Source: Lujinxingia sediminis
GTDB taxonomy: Bacteria; Myxococcota_A; Bradymonadia; Bradymonadales; Bradymonadaceae
Reading direction: 5' to 3'
Length of the DNA stretch: 64,000 bases
Assembly (NCBI RefSeq): GCF_004005565.1
Contig: NZ_SADD01000001.1
Coordinates: 806,001-870,000 of the forward strand
Of the stretch, positions 27,777 to 36,259 are shown in pieces. The notes under the pieces were generated by a model. That model searched no databases and had not been told where the DNA came from. It worked only from the letters and a program-made list of their open reading frames with translations. The position numbers and the translations under genes are program-made. Each line of letters opens with the position of its first letter. Position 1 is the stretch's first letter.

Positions 27777-29191
27777 GTGAGACCGTCGCAGCTGAAATGA
27801 TCAACTTTGCCAGGGTGCTCGATGAGTTGCGCGATCCGGTGGCGGTATGTGACGCCACCGGGCAGCTGATCTACGTCAATCGGCTCGCGAGCGCCTTCCT
27901 GGGCATCGCCCGGGGGGCAGCGCTCCCCGGGTTGAACCTCACGCAGCGTGAGACCTTCTCCCAGATGCGCCTTCAACCGGCTGAAGACGGGCGAGAGGAG
28001 TACTTCCTGGGTGGTGTCTCGCTGCAGGGGTGTGAGCGTGAGACGGTCTCGGTGAGCCTGGCGCCGATGGGCGACGGAAATTACCGGGTGCTTTTTGAGC
28101 CGGAGGCCGACGAGCGTCTGGCCCCGATCATCGATCAGATCGACGCGCTGGTCGCGATCTGCGACGGCCGGCGTCAGGTTCGGCTGGCCAATGCGGCTCT
28201 GACCCGGGTGATGGGGCTTGCCCCCGGCGAAGATCCTGAGTGCGACCTGCTCGACATCTTCTCACCCGAGGACCGTCCGCGTTTGCGGGTAGCGGCGTCG
28301 CGTGCCCTTGCCGGCACGTTGCCCGAGCCGGTTTCCACACGTCTGGTGGGCAGCGACCTTCCCGACGGTGGAGAGCTTGTGCAGGTGCGCATTCGCCCCA
28401 TCTCGCCAGGAGAGGGGGCCCGGCACCGGCCGATGCGTGGTCTTGTCGCGGTCGTGCAACCCAGCCAATCTTCCCTCGAAGAACTCAAACGCCGCTTCGC
28501 TCGCGCCGAGGAGCTGATGAGTCTGGGGCAGCTCGCCGCCGGTGTGGCACACGAGCTGAAAAATCCGCTCACCAGCATTCTCAACTATGCCGACTACCTG
28601 CTGCGCAAATACCGCGGGCAGCTCTTTGATCCTCGCGATGGTGAGCGCCTTCAGCACATTATTGAGGGCGTTGAGCGCATCGATCGTTTCGTGCGCGACC
28701 TGCTCAACCTGGCCGGGACCGAAGGGGCGACGCTTGAAGAGGTGGAGCTTCACGGCTGCATACGCACCGCCGTCGGGCTGTGCGACGTGCAGTTGGAGAA
28801 GCATCAGGTCGAGGTCAGCTATGAGCTCTGGGATGCGCCACTCAGGATGCTGGGTCACGCCGGGGGGCTGCAGCAGATCTTTGTGAACCTGATCACCAAC
28901 GCGGTCCGCGCGATGGAGGAGCCCGCTGGGCGTATCGTCATTCGGACCGGGGTCGATGGGGATGACGCGGTGATTGAGGTCAGCGACAACGCGTGTGGAA
29001 TGGCCCCTTCGGTGCTTGACCGTGCGTTTGAGCCCTTCTTCACCACGTCCACTAACGGCAGCGGGTCGGGGCTCGGGCTCTCGCTGGTCGGTCGTATTGT
29101 GGAGCAGCACGGGGGAAGCGTCAGCGCCCGGTCGGAGGAGGGGGTCGGCACGACCTTTACGGTGCGTCTTCCCGTTTTACCCAGAGGGTGA
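27773..29191 (+). CDS. Two-PAS sensor histidine kinase
   Basis: A 472-residue protein, cytosolic by the absence of membrane segments. PAS-like regions at about 12-110 (DPVAVCDATGQLIYVNRLA) and 120-230 (DALVAICDGRRQVRLANAAL) sense an unknown cue. HisKA: H-box AAGVAHELKNPLTS with His260. HATPase_c: N-box VNLITNAV 371-378, G1 DNACGM 405-410, F-box FEPFFTT 419-425, G2 GSGLGLSLV 431-439. All catalytic elements are present. It is translationally coupled to the ATPase-less gene upstream. No response regulator is adjacent; a stand-alone receiver lies 3.7 kb away at 32898. The 3' end overlaps the convergent M64 gene by 35 bases. Confidence 0.9.
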   Translation: MSETVAAEMINFARVLDELRDPVAVCDATGQLIYVNRLASAFLGIARGAALPGLNLTQRETFSQMRLQPAEDGREEYFLGGVSLQGCERETVSVSLAPMGDGNYRVLFEPEADERLAPIIDQIDALVAICDGRRQVRLANAALTRVMGLAPGEDPECDLLDIFSPEDRPRLRVAASRALAGTLPEPVSTRLVGSDLPDGGELVQVRIRPISPGEGARHRPMRGLVAVVQPSQSSLEELKRRFARAEELMSLGQLAAGVAHELKNPLTSILNYADYLLRKYRGQLFDPRDGERLQHIIEGVERIDRFVRDLLNLAGTEGATLEEVELHGCIRTAVGLCDVQLEKHQVEVSYELWDAPLRMLGHAGGLQQIFVNLITNAVRAMEEPAGRIVIRTGVDGDDAVIEVSDNACGMAPSVLDRAFEPFFTTSTNGSGSGLGLSLVGRIVEQHGGSVSARSEEGVGTTFTVRLPVLPRG

Positions 29192-30920
29192 ACACGTCGT
29201 TGACCGCCGGATGGTCGCTGGCCAGAAAGGCGCTCGTGTTGCTCACATGCGCACGCAGCTCAACCCAGCCCCGGGGGGCGTCCTTGGTGAAGGAGTTGCC
29301 CCCCAGGCGCAGGCGGCCCCCTTCGCCAATCTGGCGCTCTCCAAGATGCCAGGTCACCGCGTAGCGACCCGGCGCGTCGCGTCGTGGCACACGCGCCTCG
29401 ATGAGGCCGGGGGAGACGCGCTCCACCACCAGCGCTTCGTTCGGAGTGGGGTCGACCCCGGAGTAGAAGCGTCGCACCATCTGCTCGGCGCAAACCGGGC
29501 AGAAGTCGTCACCGCTATCTTTCATCATGCATTCGTAGCTGGGGCGCACCAGAAACTCGCAGTTGTAGGCGCGCTCATACGCCCCCACAGGATGTGCGGA
29601 CGTCTGATTGGGCGGCGTGGGCAGCGGGGTATCTGGGCTCACCCAGGCATCCCAGCTCAAGGGTTCCCCCTGGCGCAGCTCGTCGATATTGGCCGGCAGC
29701 GGGATGAAGGGCTCATTGAAGAAGCAGGGATCCCCATCGACCATATATTCATCGCCCAACATCCCCAGGGTATGGCCCAGCTCGTGGACCACCGTGTCCG
29801 GGAAGCTCTGGCGGTTGTCGTAGGTGGTCACCAGCGAGACGTAGACACCGGCAAAGCCAGAGACTTTGCGCGTGTTAGAAAGAAGTATGACCTCGTCGTA
29901 CTGTGCCAGCGCGGCCGCTTCAAACATCCGGCCGACCTGAATCGGCAGCGCCACCCGGTCGGAGACTTCGCCGATGTCGATGTTAAAGAGATCGGCCACA
30001 GCCGGGATGACAAAGGTCGTCTCAAAGACCGTATCGCGCAGCCGGCCCTCACACTCGGTCTGCCCGAAGCGGCAATCGTAACCGGCTCCCGACTCGTTGC
30101 TCGGGGTCCACACGCTGTGCACGTTGAAAAGATCGCGGTGCTCGGTAAATGGCGAGGTCTGTAGAATACGCTCGGCTACCGCCTGGGCGTCGCCTTCAAA
30201 GATGGCACGCTCCTCCTCGGTGTAGCCGTCGGCCAGGATCACGATGTCCATGCGATCTTCGGCCGGGCCGCTCTCCACCAGGGTGGCCACCTGGCCATCG
30301 ACGCTGTTGGGCTGAGCCTGTGCCAGAAGTTCCTCGATGGGGAAGCGGCCCAACTCGACCCAGTCGCCATCGGGTTGCGCAAGCTCCAGAATGTAGTATC
30401 GGGCACCGGCCACGCCTGTGGGAACGCGCGTGGCGAACTGCGTCAGCGGCGCGTACTGCGCGCGCACCAGCGCGTAGACCTGATTGGCGTCGAGCTCGAC
30501 GGCAGCCTGCTGGTCGAGGAGTAGGTTCAAGAACTCCAGAAGTTGAAAGAGGCTGTTAACCCGCTGTGACCAGAGCGTTGTGCCCTGCGCATCTTCGATG
30601 CGCGCCCGGGTGATCCAGTGGGTGTCGGTATCGTGGGCGTCATCATCGACGAAGAGCGGGGTGTCGACCACCCGGGCGACCTCCACGGTGGGTGGGCTGG
30701 CGGGATGGCTTCCCAGGAGCGCGTCGAAAATCACCATGCGCGCCTGGCGCGCTTCGGCGCTGAGTTGAACGGTGTCGCCCTCATTCATCCCCAGCTGCGC
30801 GCCCTCCTGCTCCGGGGCAGCGGTACGAACCTGGAGGGTCGAGCCATCGCCATCTTCGACGCAGGCGCTCAGGAGGAATGCGGTGGTGGCGAACAGGGAC
30901 CAGCGGAAAAAGTGATGCAT
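29157..30920 (-). CDS. M64-family metallopeptidase lipoprotein
   Basis: A 587-residue exported protein with lipobox LLSAC (Cys20). The ATG at 30920 is chosen for the signal peptide; the frame runs upstream without sense. Around residue 223 the IgA-peptidase M64 core begins (DRMDIVILADGYTEEE). The zinc site is HELGHTLGMLGDEY (His379, Glu380, His383, Asp390/Glu391). It continues with several Cys pairs (CFFNEP, CEFLVRPSYECMM, CPVCAEQM) that may form disulfides or a zinc knuckle. M64 proteases act outside the cell; targets are unknown here. The C-terminal about 100 residues look like an Ig-like domain. Stop-end overlap with the histidine kinase gene is 35 bases. Confidence 0.86.
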   Translation of the reverse strand: MHHFFRWSLFATTAFLLSACVEDGDGSTLQVRTAAPEQEGAQLGMNEGDTVQLSAEARQARMVIFDALLGSHPASPPTVEVARVVDTPLFVDDDAHDTDTHWITRARIEDAQGTTLWSQRVNSLFQLLEFLNLLLDQQAAVELDANQVYALVRAQYAPLTQFATRVPTGVAGARYYILELAQPDGDWVELGRFPIEELLAQAQPNSVDGQVATLVESGPAEDRMDIVILADGYTEEERAIFEGDAQAVAERILQTSPFTEHRDLFNVHSVWTPSNESGAGYDCRFGQTECEGRLRDTVFETTFVIPAVADLFNIDIGEVSDRVALPIQVGRMFEAAALAQYDEVILLSNTRKVSGFAGVYVSLVTTYDNRQSFPDTVVHELGHTLGMLGDEYMVDGDPCFFNEPFIPLPANIDELRQGEPLSWDAWVSPDTPLPTPPNQTSAHPVGAYERAYNCEFLVRPSYECMMKDSGDDFCPVCAEQMVRRFYSGVDPTPNEALVVERVSPGLIEARVPRRDAPGRYAVTWHLGERQIGEGGRLRLGGNSFTKDAPRGWVELRAHVSNTSAFLASDHPAVNDVFTLWVKREDAP

Positions 30921-31035
30921 GTGTGTTCCACAGCGCAGGAGGTTTTTTGGGGGGCTACCCGCGCAGGCTAGCCGAGTGTAACGTAGGGCACAATGTGGGA
31001 GCGACGTCGGGCGCGGCCTGGAACGAGGAGGAGTG

Positions 31036-31890
31036 ATGTGGACCTGGATGACGCTGGGAGTGTTGGTGGTGCTGATCGCGGCGGTGGGCTGGTTCGGCTG
31101 GCGTCTGGCGCGGATGCGGCGCGCCGGTGAGGCCCGTGCAGAGCGTCTCAGTGAATTGCGAGCCTTTACGGAACGCATGGGGCTCAACCACCTCTGGGAG
31201 ACCTCGATCTTTCAGTCGCACGTCATCGGCATGCGCGGCGAACTCAACGGCTTTCGCGTGCGCGGCGAACTCTGGGAGGAGCCTCAGTCCGACGCCTATC
31301 GCCTCTCGGTGCGTTTCCCGAAGGTCTTACGCCAGCCGATGAAGATCCGTCGTAAAGGCGCTAACGGGCGAGTGCTTCCGGGACGTGGTTTGGTGACGGT
31401 GAGTACCGGTGATGCGGCCTTTGACGCGCGCTTTGCCACCATGGTCGGTGTGGCGGCCGCCGAGAAGATCGATGCGCTGCTCGACGCCAACCTGCGCGAG
31501 CGCATGGTGGCGCTCTCCGAGAAGGTCAGCTCGCTGCGTCTGGGGCATCGCTCGCTTTACGTGGTGGCCGACCGGGAGGTCGAGGCCGCCACGATCGACC
31601 GTTTGCTGCGCGAGACGTTGCGTGTGGCCGTGCTTCTTTACAACAGCTCGGTGGAGCTCGGCCCCCTGACCTCGGCGCGCTCCACCCAGTATGAGCGAGT
31701 TTCGCTCGATATCTTCGGGCGCGAAACCGCGCGGGAGTCTTCCATCGAGGATCAGGAAGATGAGTCCGGGGAGTCGAGCCGTGAGGTTGCCGCCGAGGAG
31801 ATGGAACTCGAGTCGCCTTCCGACGACGATGATGATGACTCTTCGGGAGGCGAAGGCTCGGCGCGGGGCGAAAGCGCGTCAGAGCGCTGA
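31036..31890 (+). CDS. Membrane-anchored hypothetical protein with acidic tail
   Basis: A 284-residue protein beginning MWTWMTLGVLVVLIAAVGWFGWRLARM, a single N-terminal membrane segment followed by basic residues, so the body is probably cytosolic. The middle (31-220) is an alpha/beta region without known motifs (LNGFRVRGELWEEPQSDAYRL). The last 50 residues are acidic and low-complexity (SPSDDDDDDSSGGEGSARG). The ATG at 31036 has GGAGGAG upstream. Its 3' end overlaps the convergent GrpE-like gene by 139 bases, where both proteins have only low-complexity tails. Confidence 0.65.
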   Translation: MWTWMTLGVLVVLIAAVGWFGWRLARMRRAGEARAERLSELRAFTERMGLNHLWETSIFQSHVIGMRGELNGFRVRGELWEEPQSDAYRLSVRFPKVLRQPMKIRRKGANGRVLPGRGLVTVSTGDAAFDARFATMVGVAAAEKIDALLDANLRERMVALSEKVSSLRLGHRSLYVVADREVEAATIDRLLRETLRVAVLLYNSSVELGPLTSARSTQYERVSLDIFGRETARESSIEDQEDESGESSREVAAEEMELESPSDDDDDDSSGGEGSARGESASER

Positions 31891-32405
31891 TCGGAGGCAA
31901 CCTCGACCATCGCTGCGCGCAGCTGACGGTCCTGATGGCGGTAGCCCGCGCGCAGACAGCTGAGCACGCTTCCTGCGGGCACCTCGTCGCTGGCGCGAGT
32001 GGCGACGGCTTCATGCGATTGAGGATCAAAGCTGTCGCCGGGGCCAGGTTCCACGCGCTCAATCCCGTGGCGCGCCAGAGCTTGCACCAGCGATCCACGC
32101 GCCAGCTCAAGGCCCTCGTAGAGGGCGTTGTCGCCGGCGTCAGGGGCACTGTGTCGAAGCCCCTCATCGAGCGCATCGAGGGCCGGGAGGAGGTCGCGGA
32201 CCACCGGATGGTGGGCGTACTGCAATTCCCGACTGTGTTCTCGGCCCAGACGCTCAACGCGGCGGCTGTGATCGTCGTCAGCCTCTTCAAGCTCGGCGCG
32301 GTGATGGCTTTGAAGCCGGCGCAGCTCGCGGCGATGGTACGAAAAAAAGAGGGCGAGCGCTGCGAACGCGACCGCCGTCATGAGTATCAGTAGTGCAACC
32401 GCCAT
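31752..32405 (-). CDS. Membrane-anchored GrpE-like protein
   Basis: A 217-residue protein. The N-terminus is a membrane helix (MAVALLILMTAVAFAALALFF) followed by a basic, coiled-coil stretch. From about residue 66 it is a recognisable GrpE domain: HPVVRDLLPALDALDEGLRHS (GrpE: D..pvlDNLerAl), ALYEGLELARGSLVQALARHGIERV and the diagnostic SFDPQSHEAV...AGYRHQDRQLRAAMVEVA. The GrpE coiled-coil stalk is short here. The last 50 residues are Ser/Glu-rich. GrpE is the nucleotide exchange factor of DnaK and is normally soluble; a bona fide grpE is at 37395. This copy may recruit DnaK to the membrane, or may no longer be functional in exchange. The ATG at 32405 has AAAGGA upstream. Confidence 0.78.
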   Translation of the reverse strand: MAVALLILMTAVAFAALALFFSYHRRELRRLQSHHRAELEEADDDHSRRVERLGREHSRELQYAHHPVVRDLLPALDALDEGLRHSAPDAGDNALYEGLELARGSLVQALARHGIERVEPGPGDSFDPQSHEAVATRASDEVPAGSVLSCLRAGYRHQDRQLRAAMVEVASDQRSDALSPRAEPSPPEESSSSSSEGDSSSISSAATSRLDSPDSSS

Positions 32406-32497
32406 CCCTGCTGTCCTTTCAAGGGGTTAGATGCGGTGGGGAGTCTGCACCCGCGGGCGGCTCCGGGTCAACGCAGCAGCCGGGTGCAGGGGCGGCA

Positions 32498-32559
32498 TTG
32501 ACAATAATGAGGATCGAGAGCATAAACATCGTTGACAGCCCCCCGGGGCAGTGTTAGTT
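32498..32559 (+). promoter_or_regulatory. Promoter region of tRNA-Cys
   Basis: Two TTGACA boxes (32498-32503 and 32532-32537) precede the tRNA. The second has TTAGTT 16 bases later, which would place transcription start about 7 bases before the tRNA; the first has CATAAA 17 bases later. The -10 matches are modest. Confidence 0.4.
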
Positions 32560-32572
32560 CAAATCCTGCGCT

Positions 32573-32643
32573 GGCGGCGTAGCCAAGTGGTAAGGCATGG
32601 GCCTGCAAAGCCTTGATCACCGGTTCGAATCCGGTCGCCGCCT
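32573..32643 (+). tRNA. tRNA-Cys (anticodon GCA)
   Basis: A cloverleaf can be built from the acceptor stem GGCGGCG / CGCCGCC, the anticodon loop CTGCAAA with anticodon GCA, the T-arm CCGG-TTCGAAT-CCGG and U at the discriminator position, as in tRNA-Cys. The anticodon stem has one mismatched pair at its base. No CCA is encoded. Confidence 0.95.
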
Positions 32644-32665
32644 CTCTCAACTCAGCGTGTTTAAG

Positions 32666-32701
32666 AAGCCCCGATGAAGCTCACTTCATCGGGGCTTTTT
32701 T
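32666..32701 (+). terminator. Intrinsic terminator of tRNA-Cys
   Basis: A 14-bp perfect stem (AAGCCCCGATGAAG / CTTCATCGGGGCTT) with a CTCA loop is followed by TTTT, 23 bases after the tRNA. Confidence 0.93.
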
Positions 32702-32897
32702 CATGGGCGTCAGCCAGCCTGTAGCCTTCGGGAATCGGGTTGCGTTCGGCGGGGAAGTGGCGATCATGGTCGAGTGTGCCTCCCGAGCCCTGATTTCTTT
32801 GACGGTGTCCGGGGCGCAGCTTAGGGTGTGGCCCGCAGTCGGCGTAACGAATCGTTGCGTCCCAGGTGTCGAACCAACGACGTGTCAGGAGGCAGCG

Positions 32898-33275
32898 ATG
32901 GAGTCTCGTCGCAAAGTGATGATTCTCGATGAAAACATCCTCGATGTGATGGAGGTTGAGCAGAGCCTCCAGGGGGGCGGGGGCTACGAGGTGGTGCATC
33001 TGGCCACGCCCAACGGGGCGCTCTCGAAGATCGAATATGAACGCCCCGAAATTTTGTTGATCGACGTGGCGATGAATCGCCTCAACATCGACGACCTGCT
33101 CGGGACGCTGCGCGCTTCGGTGGACTACGATGAGATGGTCATCGTGGCCTACAGCGATATGGACGCCGATCGTCTTCAGCAGTTCTGTGTTGATAACGAG
33201 ATCAACGGCTATTTCTGCAAGTCGATGGATGTCGCGCAGATCGGCGACTTCCTCGACAAGTTCTACGAGTATTGA
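32898..33275 (+). CDS. Stand-alone receiver-domain response regulator
   Basis: A 125-residue protein that is only a receiver domain. It has MILDEN for the acidic pocket, LLIDVAMN for the phospho-acceptor Asp, VAYSD at the Ser/Thr switch position and CKSMD with the conserved Lys. There is no output domain, so it should act by protein contact, like CheY or Spo0F. The ATG has a perfect AGGAGG 5 bases upstream; a longer frame starting in the tRNA is ignored. Its cognate kinase is not obvious; the paired kinases at 26643-29191 are the nearest candidates. Confidence 0.85.
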   Translation: MESRRKVMILDENILDVMEVEQSLQGGGGYEVVHLATPNGALSKIEYERPEILLIDVAMNRLNIDDLLGTLRASVDYDEMVIVAYSDMDADRLQQFCVDNEINGYFCKSMDVAQIGDFLDKFYEY

Positions 33276-33354
33276 GCGACGTCTTTACGTTACCTGATCC
33301 CTGAATGCGGCGACCGGGGGAGTAAGCAGGCCCGGCGCCTTGAGGAGCGAGAGT

Positions 33355-35073
33355 ATGACTGAGGTCATCGACGAGGCATCTTCTGGCGAGTCCGGGCGCA
33401 TCTGGATTCTTTCGGATCAGCGTGCGCGTGAGGGCGCCTACGAGGCGGTGGTTCAGGGCCTGAAGGCGCGAGGTGTGGACGCCGAGCTGGTCTCGATCAG
33501 CGAAGTGCTGGGTACGGCGGCGCGCGAAGCGCTGGCCGGGGGCGCGGAGCGCCTGTTGCGTGGCATTCGAGTGGCCACCCGCGGTCATGCCGGCGAAGAG
33601 GACTTTATCGGCGCTCTGCGCCGGGCTCGCCCCGATGTGCTGGTGCTTACGAGCCCGAGGTTTGTACGGGCGCTCAGTGTCATTGAGAGTCTCACCGGGG
33701 TGGGGGCCGTGCAGGTTGGACTTGTGCATGAGCATGTGGCCTCCCCGGCGTGGTTTGCCGGTTCGGTGCATGGTTTTGTGGTACCGGACGCGAAGACAGC
33801 CGAAGCCTTTGAGGGGGAAGGGGCTGCTGCCGAACGGGTGCAGGTGGCCGGTCCGGTGGTGCGTCCTCAGAGTCTGGAGGCCCCGGAGCGGGAGGCCACG
33901 CGTGATGAGCTCGGGCTTTCTGAGAGTCTGGTGGTGCTGGTACGCGCCGAACACATCGATCATGCCACCCTGGAGAAGCTCGTCTTCCAGTGCACGCTGA
34001 TGGACCGGCAGGCGCGCGTGATCTTTCATCATGGAGGCGACGGAGCCGTCGCGGCGACGCTGCGTCGAGCTGCTGACCAGTACGGGCTTGCGGCCTCGAT
34101 GTTCGGGCAGGTCGCTGATCTGGAGCGCTATGTGGTGGCGGCCGATCTGGTGATTGCCGCCGGCGATGATCCGTATCTGGCCGATGTGATGGTCTGCGCT
34201 ACGCCGGCGTTGCTTCTGGGCACGAGTGACGGGGCGGATGCGGAGGCCGAAGCGCTGCAGAAGCGCGGCCTGGCCGGCCGCGTCCGCGATGTGCTGCGTC
34301 TGGGGAGCGAGCTCGACCGCTTTACCGAGCCTCAACGTCTTAAAGACCTTCGCGAGCACCTGCTTGAGGTGCGCGATGGCCAGACCAACACGCGGGTGGT
34401 CGACGCGCTCATCGCGGCCCTGAAGTCTCGGGAAGCCTGGCGCAAACCGGCGTCTCCCGAGGTTCCGCCCGCCGGTGAGGAGGCGCCGCCTGCCGGGCCT
34501 TTTGAGAGCATCGGGCGAAGCTCCGGCAGGGCCTCGGCCGGAACCGCGCCTCCGGCGGAGGCCGCGGGCGGTGGGCCCGGCGCGACCCGAAGCACCGAGG
34601 GCGCCTCGGACGAGAAAGGTGCGCTGGTGGTTCCTCCGCCGCGCATCCGACCGGAGGCACCTCGCGCCACAATTGGTGCCGCGGAAGCCCGCGAGCAGCT
34701 CGCTCAGCTGATTTTGAGTGAGCGTGAATGTGAGCGCCGCCTCGAAGAGCTGGAGAAGCATCAGGAACGCTGGCGTGGCCGCCTGGAACTTGCCCGGGAG
34801 TGGAACGAAAACGATCTTGAGGAAGAGGCCCGCACGATTTTGCGAGGCTATCAGGATGAGGCCGGGCCGCTGGTCCAGGAGCTGGCCGATATTCGTCGTC
34901 AGAAAGAGAAGCTCAAGAGTGCCGCGCGTGGTGGGGAGCCGCAGGTTGGCGATGAGGGTGGGGCGGCGACCACGGAGCGCAGCGCCGCGATCGAAGAGCG
35001 CTTCCAGCGCATGGAAGTCGACCGCGATCTCAAAGGTCTTAAAGACCGTATCAAACGCGAACTTGGTGAATGA
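33355..35073 (+). CDS. GT-B-like protein with C-terminal coiled coil
   Basis: A 572-residue cytosolic protein. Residues about 15-350 look like a GT-B glycosyltransferase of the MurG/diacylglycerol-glucosyltransferase type (ILSDQRAREGAYEAVVQGLKARG, GLVHEHVASPAWFAGSVHGFVVPD, VADLERYVVAADLVIAAGDDP), but the sugar-nucleotide motif is not convincing, so activity is doubtful. Then comes a Pro/Gly/Ala-rich linker (380-440) and a coiled coil (ECERRLEELEKHQERW). The ATG at 33355 has GAGGAG upstream. The stop overlaps the next ATG (ATGA) of a YbhN-like membrane protein, hinting at a joint envelope-lipid role; this is inference. Confidence 0.6.
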   Translation: MTEVIDEASSGESGRIWILSDQRAREGAYEAVVQGLKARGVDAELVSISEVLGTAAREALAGGAERLLRGIRVATRGHAGEEDFIGALRRARPDVLVLTSPRFVRALSVIESLTGVGAVQVGLVHEHVASPAWFAGSVHGFVVPDAKTAEAFEGEGAAAERVQVAGPVVRPQSLEAPEREATRDELGLSESLVVLVRAEHIDHATLEKLVFQCTLMDRQARVIFHHGGDGAVAATLRRAADQYGLAASMFGQVADLERYVVAADLVIAAGDDPYLADVMVCATPALLLGTSDGADAEAEALQKRGLAGRVRDVLRLGSELDRFTEPQRLKDLREHLLEVRDGQTNTRVVDALIAALKSREAWRKPASPEVPPAGEEAPPAGPFESIGRSSGRASAGTAPPAEAAGGGPGATRSTEGASDEKGALVVPPPRIRPEAPRATIGAAEAREQLAQLILSERECERRLEELEKHQERWRGRLELAREWNENDLEEEARTILRGYQDEAGPLVQELADIRRQKEKLKSAARGGEPQVGDEGGAATTERSAAIEERFQRMEVDRDLKGLKDRIKRELGE

Positions 35074-36140
35074 CACAGACCGGCTCGAAGATGTCCGGGG
35101 CGGCTCGCATTGCGGGTTCTTTCGGGGTCGCCTCGTTGATCGGCGTCTTTTTCCTGTGGCTTGCCGCCCGCGGCCTGCCTCTCGACGACGTGCGTGCCTA
35201 TCTGGCTGGCGCTGACTATGGCCGGCTGGGGGGGGCGTCGCTCGCCTTTGTAGCGATGTATACGATCTGCCACGGCGCGCGCATATGGCGCTGGAACTAC
35301 CTGGTGCGACCGCTCGGCGACGTCTCCACCTCGATGGTCAATCAGGCCTGTACGCTGGGATTTACGGCGATTGTGCTCTTGCCCTTGCGCCTCGGAGAGT
35401 TCGTGCGCCCGGTTGTCCTCTCGCGTAGCTCCAGTCTGCCTGCATCGGGGCTGCTGGCCACCGCGGTGGTGGAGCGGGTGATGGATGGTTTGATCATCAC
35501 CGGTCTGCTTTTTCTAGCGCTCTCTACCTATCAGGGCGAGGCGCCGGTGGCGTTTGCACGGGGGGCCGGGCTGATCTCGCTGATGATTTTCTTGCCGGCG
35601 ATGGTCATGTGCATCATCGCCTACACCCGCCGCCACTGGGCTGAGGTCATCGTCGAGCAGACCCTGGGGCGCGTCTCCTCGAAACTTGCCTCCGGTGTTT
35701 CGGGGCTTTTGATGGGCTTTGTTGAGGGGTTTAAGTCCCTGGTCGATGGTCAAAACCTGGGGCGATTTCTGGCCGCGACCGCCCTTTACTGGGGGACCAA
35801 CGCCCTCTCGATGTGGGCGTTGCTGGCGCTGGGCTTCGACCTTGAGGTCAACCTCTGGGAGATGGCTACGGTTATGGCAGTGCTCGTCATCGGCATTATG
35901 GTCCCGGCGGGGCCGGCGATGGCGGGAAACTTCGAGTTCTTTATGTCGCAGGGGCTCGGTCTTTTCGTCGACCTGGATGTGAGTCTGGTGGCAGCGCAGG
36001 TCGCCGTATTTGCGGTGCTTGTTCACGTGCTTCAGCTACTCGTGATCGTGCTCCCCGGCGCCTGGGTGATGGCGCGTGCTCCCTGGCTGTGGCGCCGCGA
36101 TGCGCGCCGGGTTGAGGCGTCAGCTGCGAGCGCGGATTGA
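35070..36140 (+). CDS. YbhN/UPF0104-type integral membrane protein (flippase-like)
   Basis: A 356-residue polytopic membrane protein with about eight hydrophobic segments. Family signposts are ICHGARIWRWNYLVRPLG, GFTAIVLLPLRLGEFVRPVVLSR, VVERVMDGLIITGLL and the VPAGPAMAGNFEFF motif near the C-terminus. The family (COG0392, lysylphosphatidylglycerol synthase transmembrane-like) is proposed to move lipids or isoprenoid-linked precursors across the membrane. It is translationally coupled to the upstream GT-B-like gene. It ends with a short cytosolic Arg-rich tail. Confidence 0.82.
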   Translation: MTQTGSKMSGAARIAGSFGVASLIGVFFLWLAARGLPLDDVRAYLAGADYGRLGGASLAFVAMYTICHGARIWRWNYLVRPLGDVSTSMVNQACTLGFTAIVLLPLRLGEFVRPVVLSRSSSLPASGLLATAVVERVMDGLIITGLLFLALSTYQGEAPVAFARGAGLISLMIFLPAMVMCIIAYTRRHWAEVIVEQTLGRVSSKLASGVSGLLMGFVEGFKSLVDGQNLGRFLAATALYWGTNALSMWALLALGFDLEVNLWEMATVMAVLVIGIMVPAGPAMAGNFEFFMSQGLGLFVDLDVSLVAAQVAVFAVLVHVLQLLVIVLPGAWVMARAPWLWRRDARRVEASAASAD

Positions 36141-36259
36141 CACGCGTTGACCTCAGCCCTTAGCGTCGAGGAATCCTCGCGTGCGCCTGCGGGTTAAGGG
36201 CTTTTGAGTGCAACGCGGCACTGTCGCCGCTCCGATCGAATACGCCCCGAGATGATGTC

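Noticed and set aside
32547-32572. A tRNA-like fragment (AGTTCAAATCCTGCGC) just upstream of tRNA-Cys
   Set aside because: It resembles a T-loop, but no matching stem, anticodon arm or acceptor could be paired; it is more likely promoter DNA.
32468-32650. A minus-strand frame containing AATGFEPVIKALQAHALPLGYAA
   Set aside because: Antisense translation of tRNA-Cys.
36207-36230. A CIRCE element upstream of hrcA
   Set aside because: Only an AGTGC-N6-GCACT repeat in reverse orientation is present; it does not match TTAGCACTC-N9-GAGTGCTAA.
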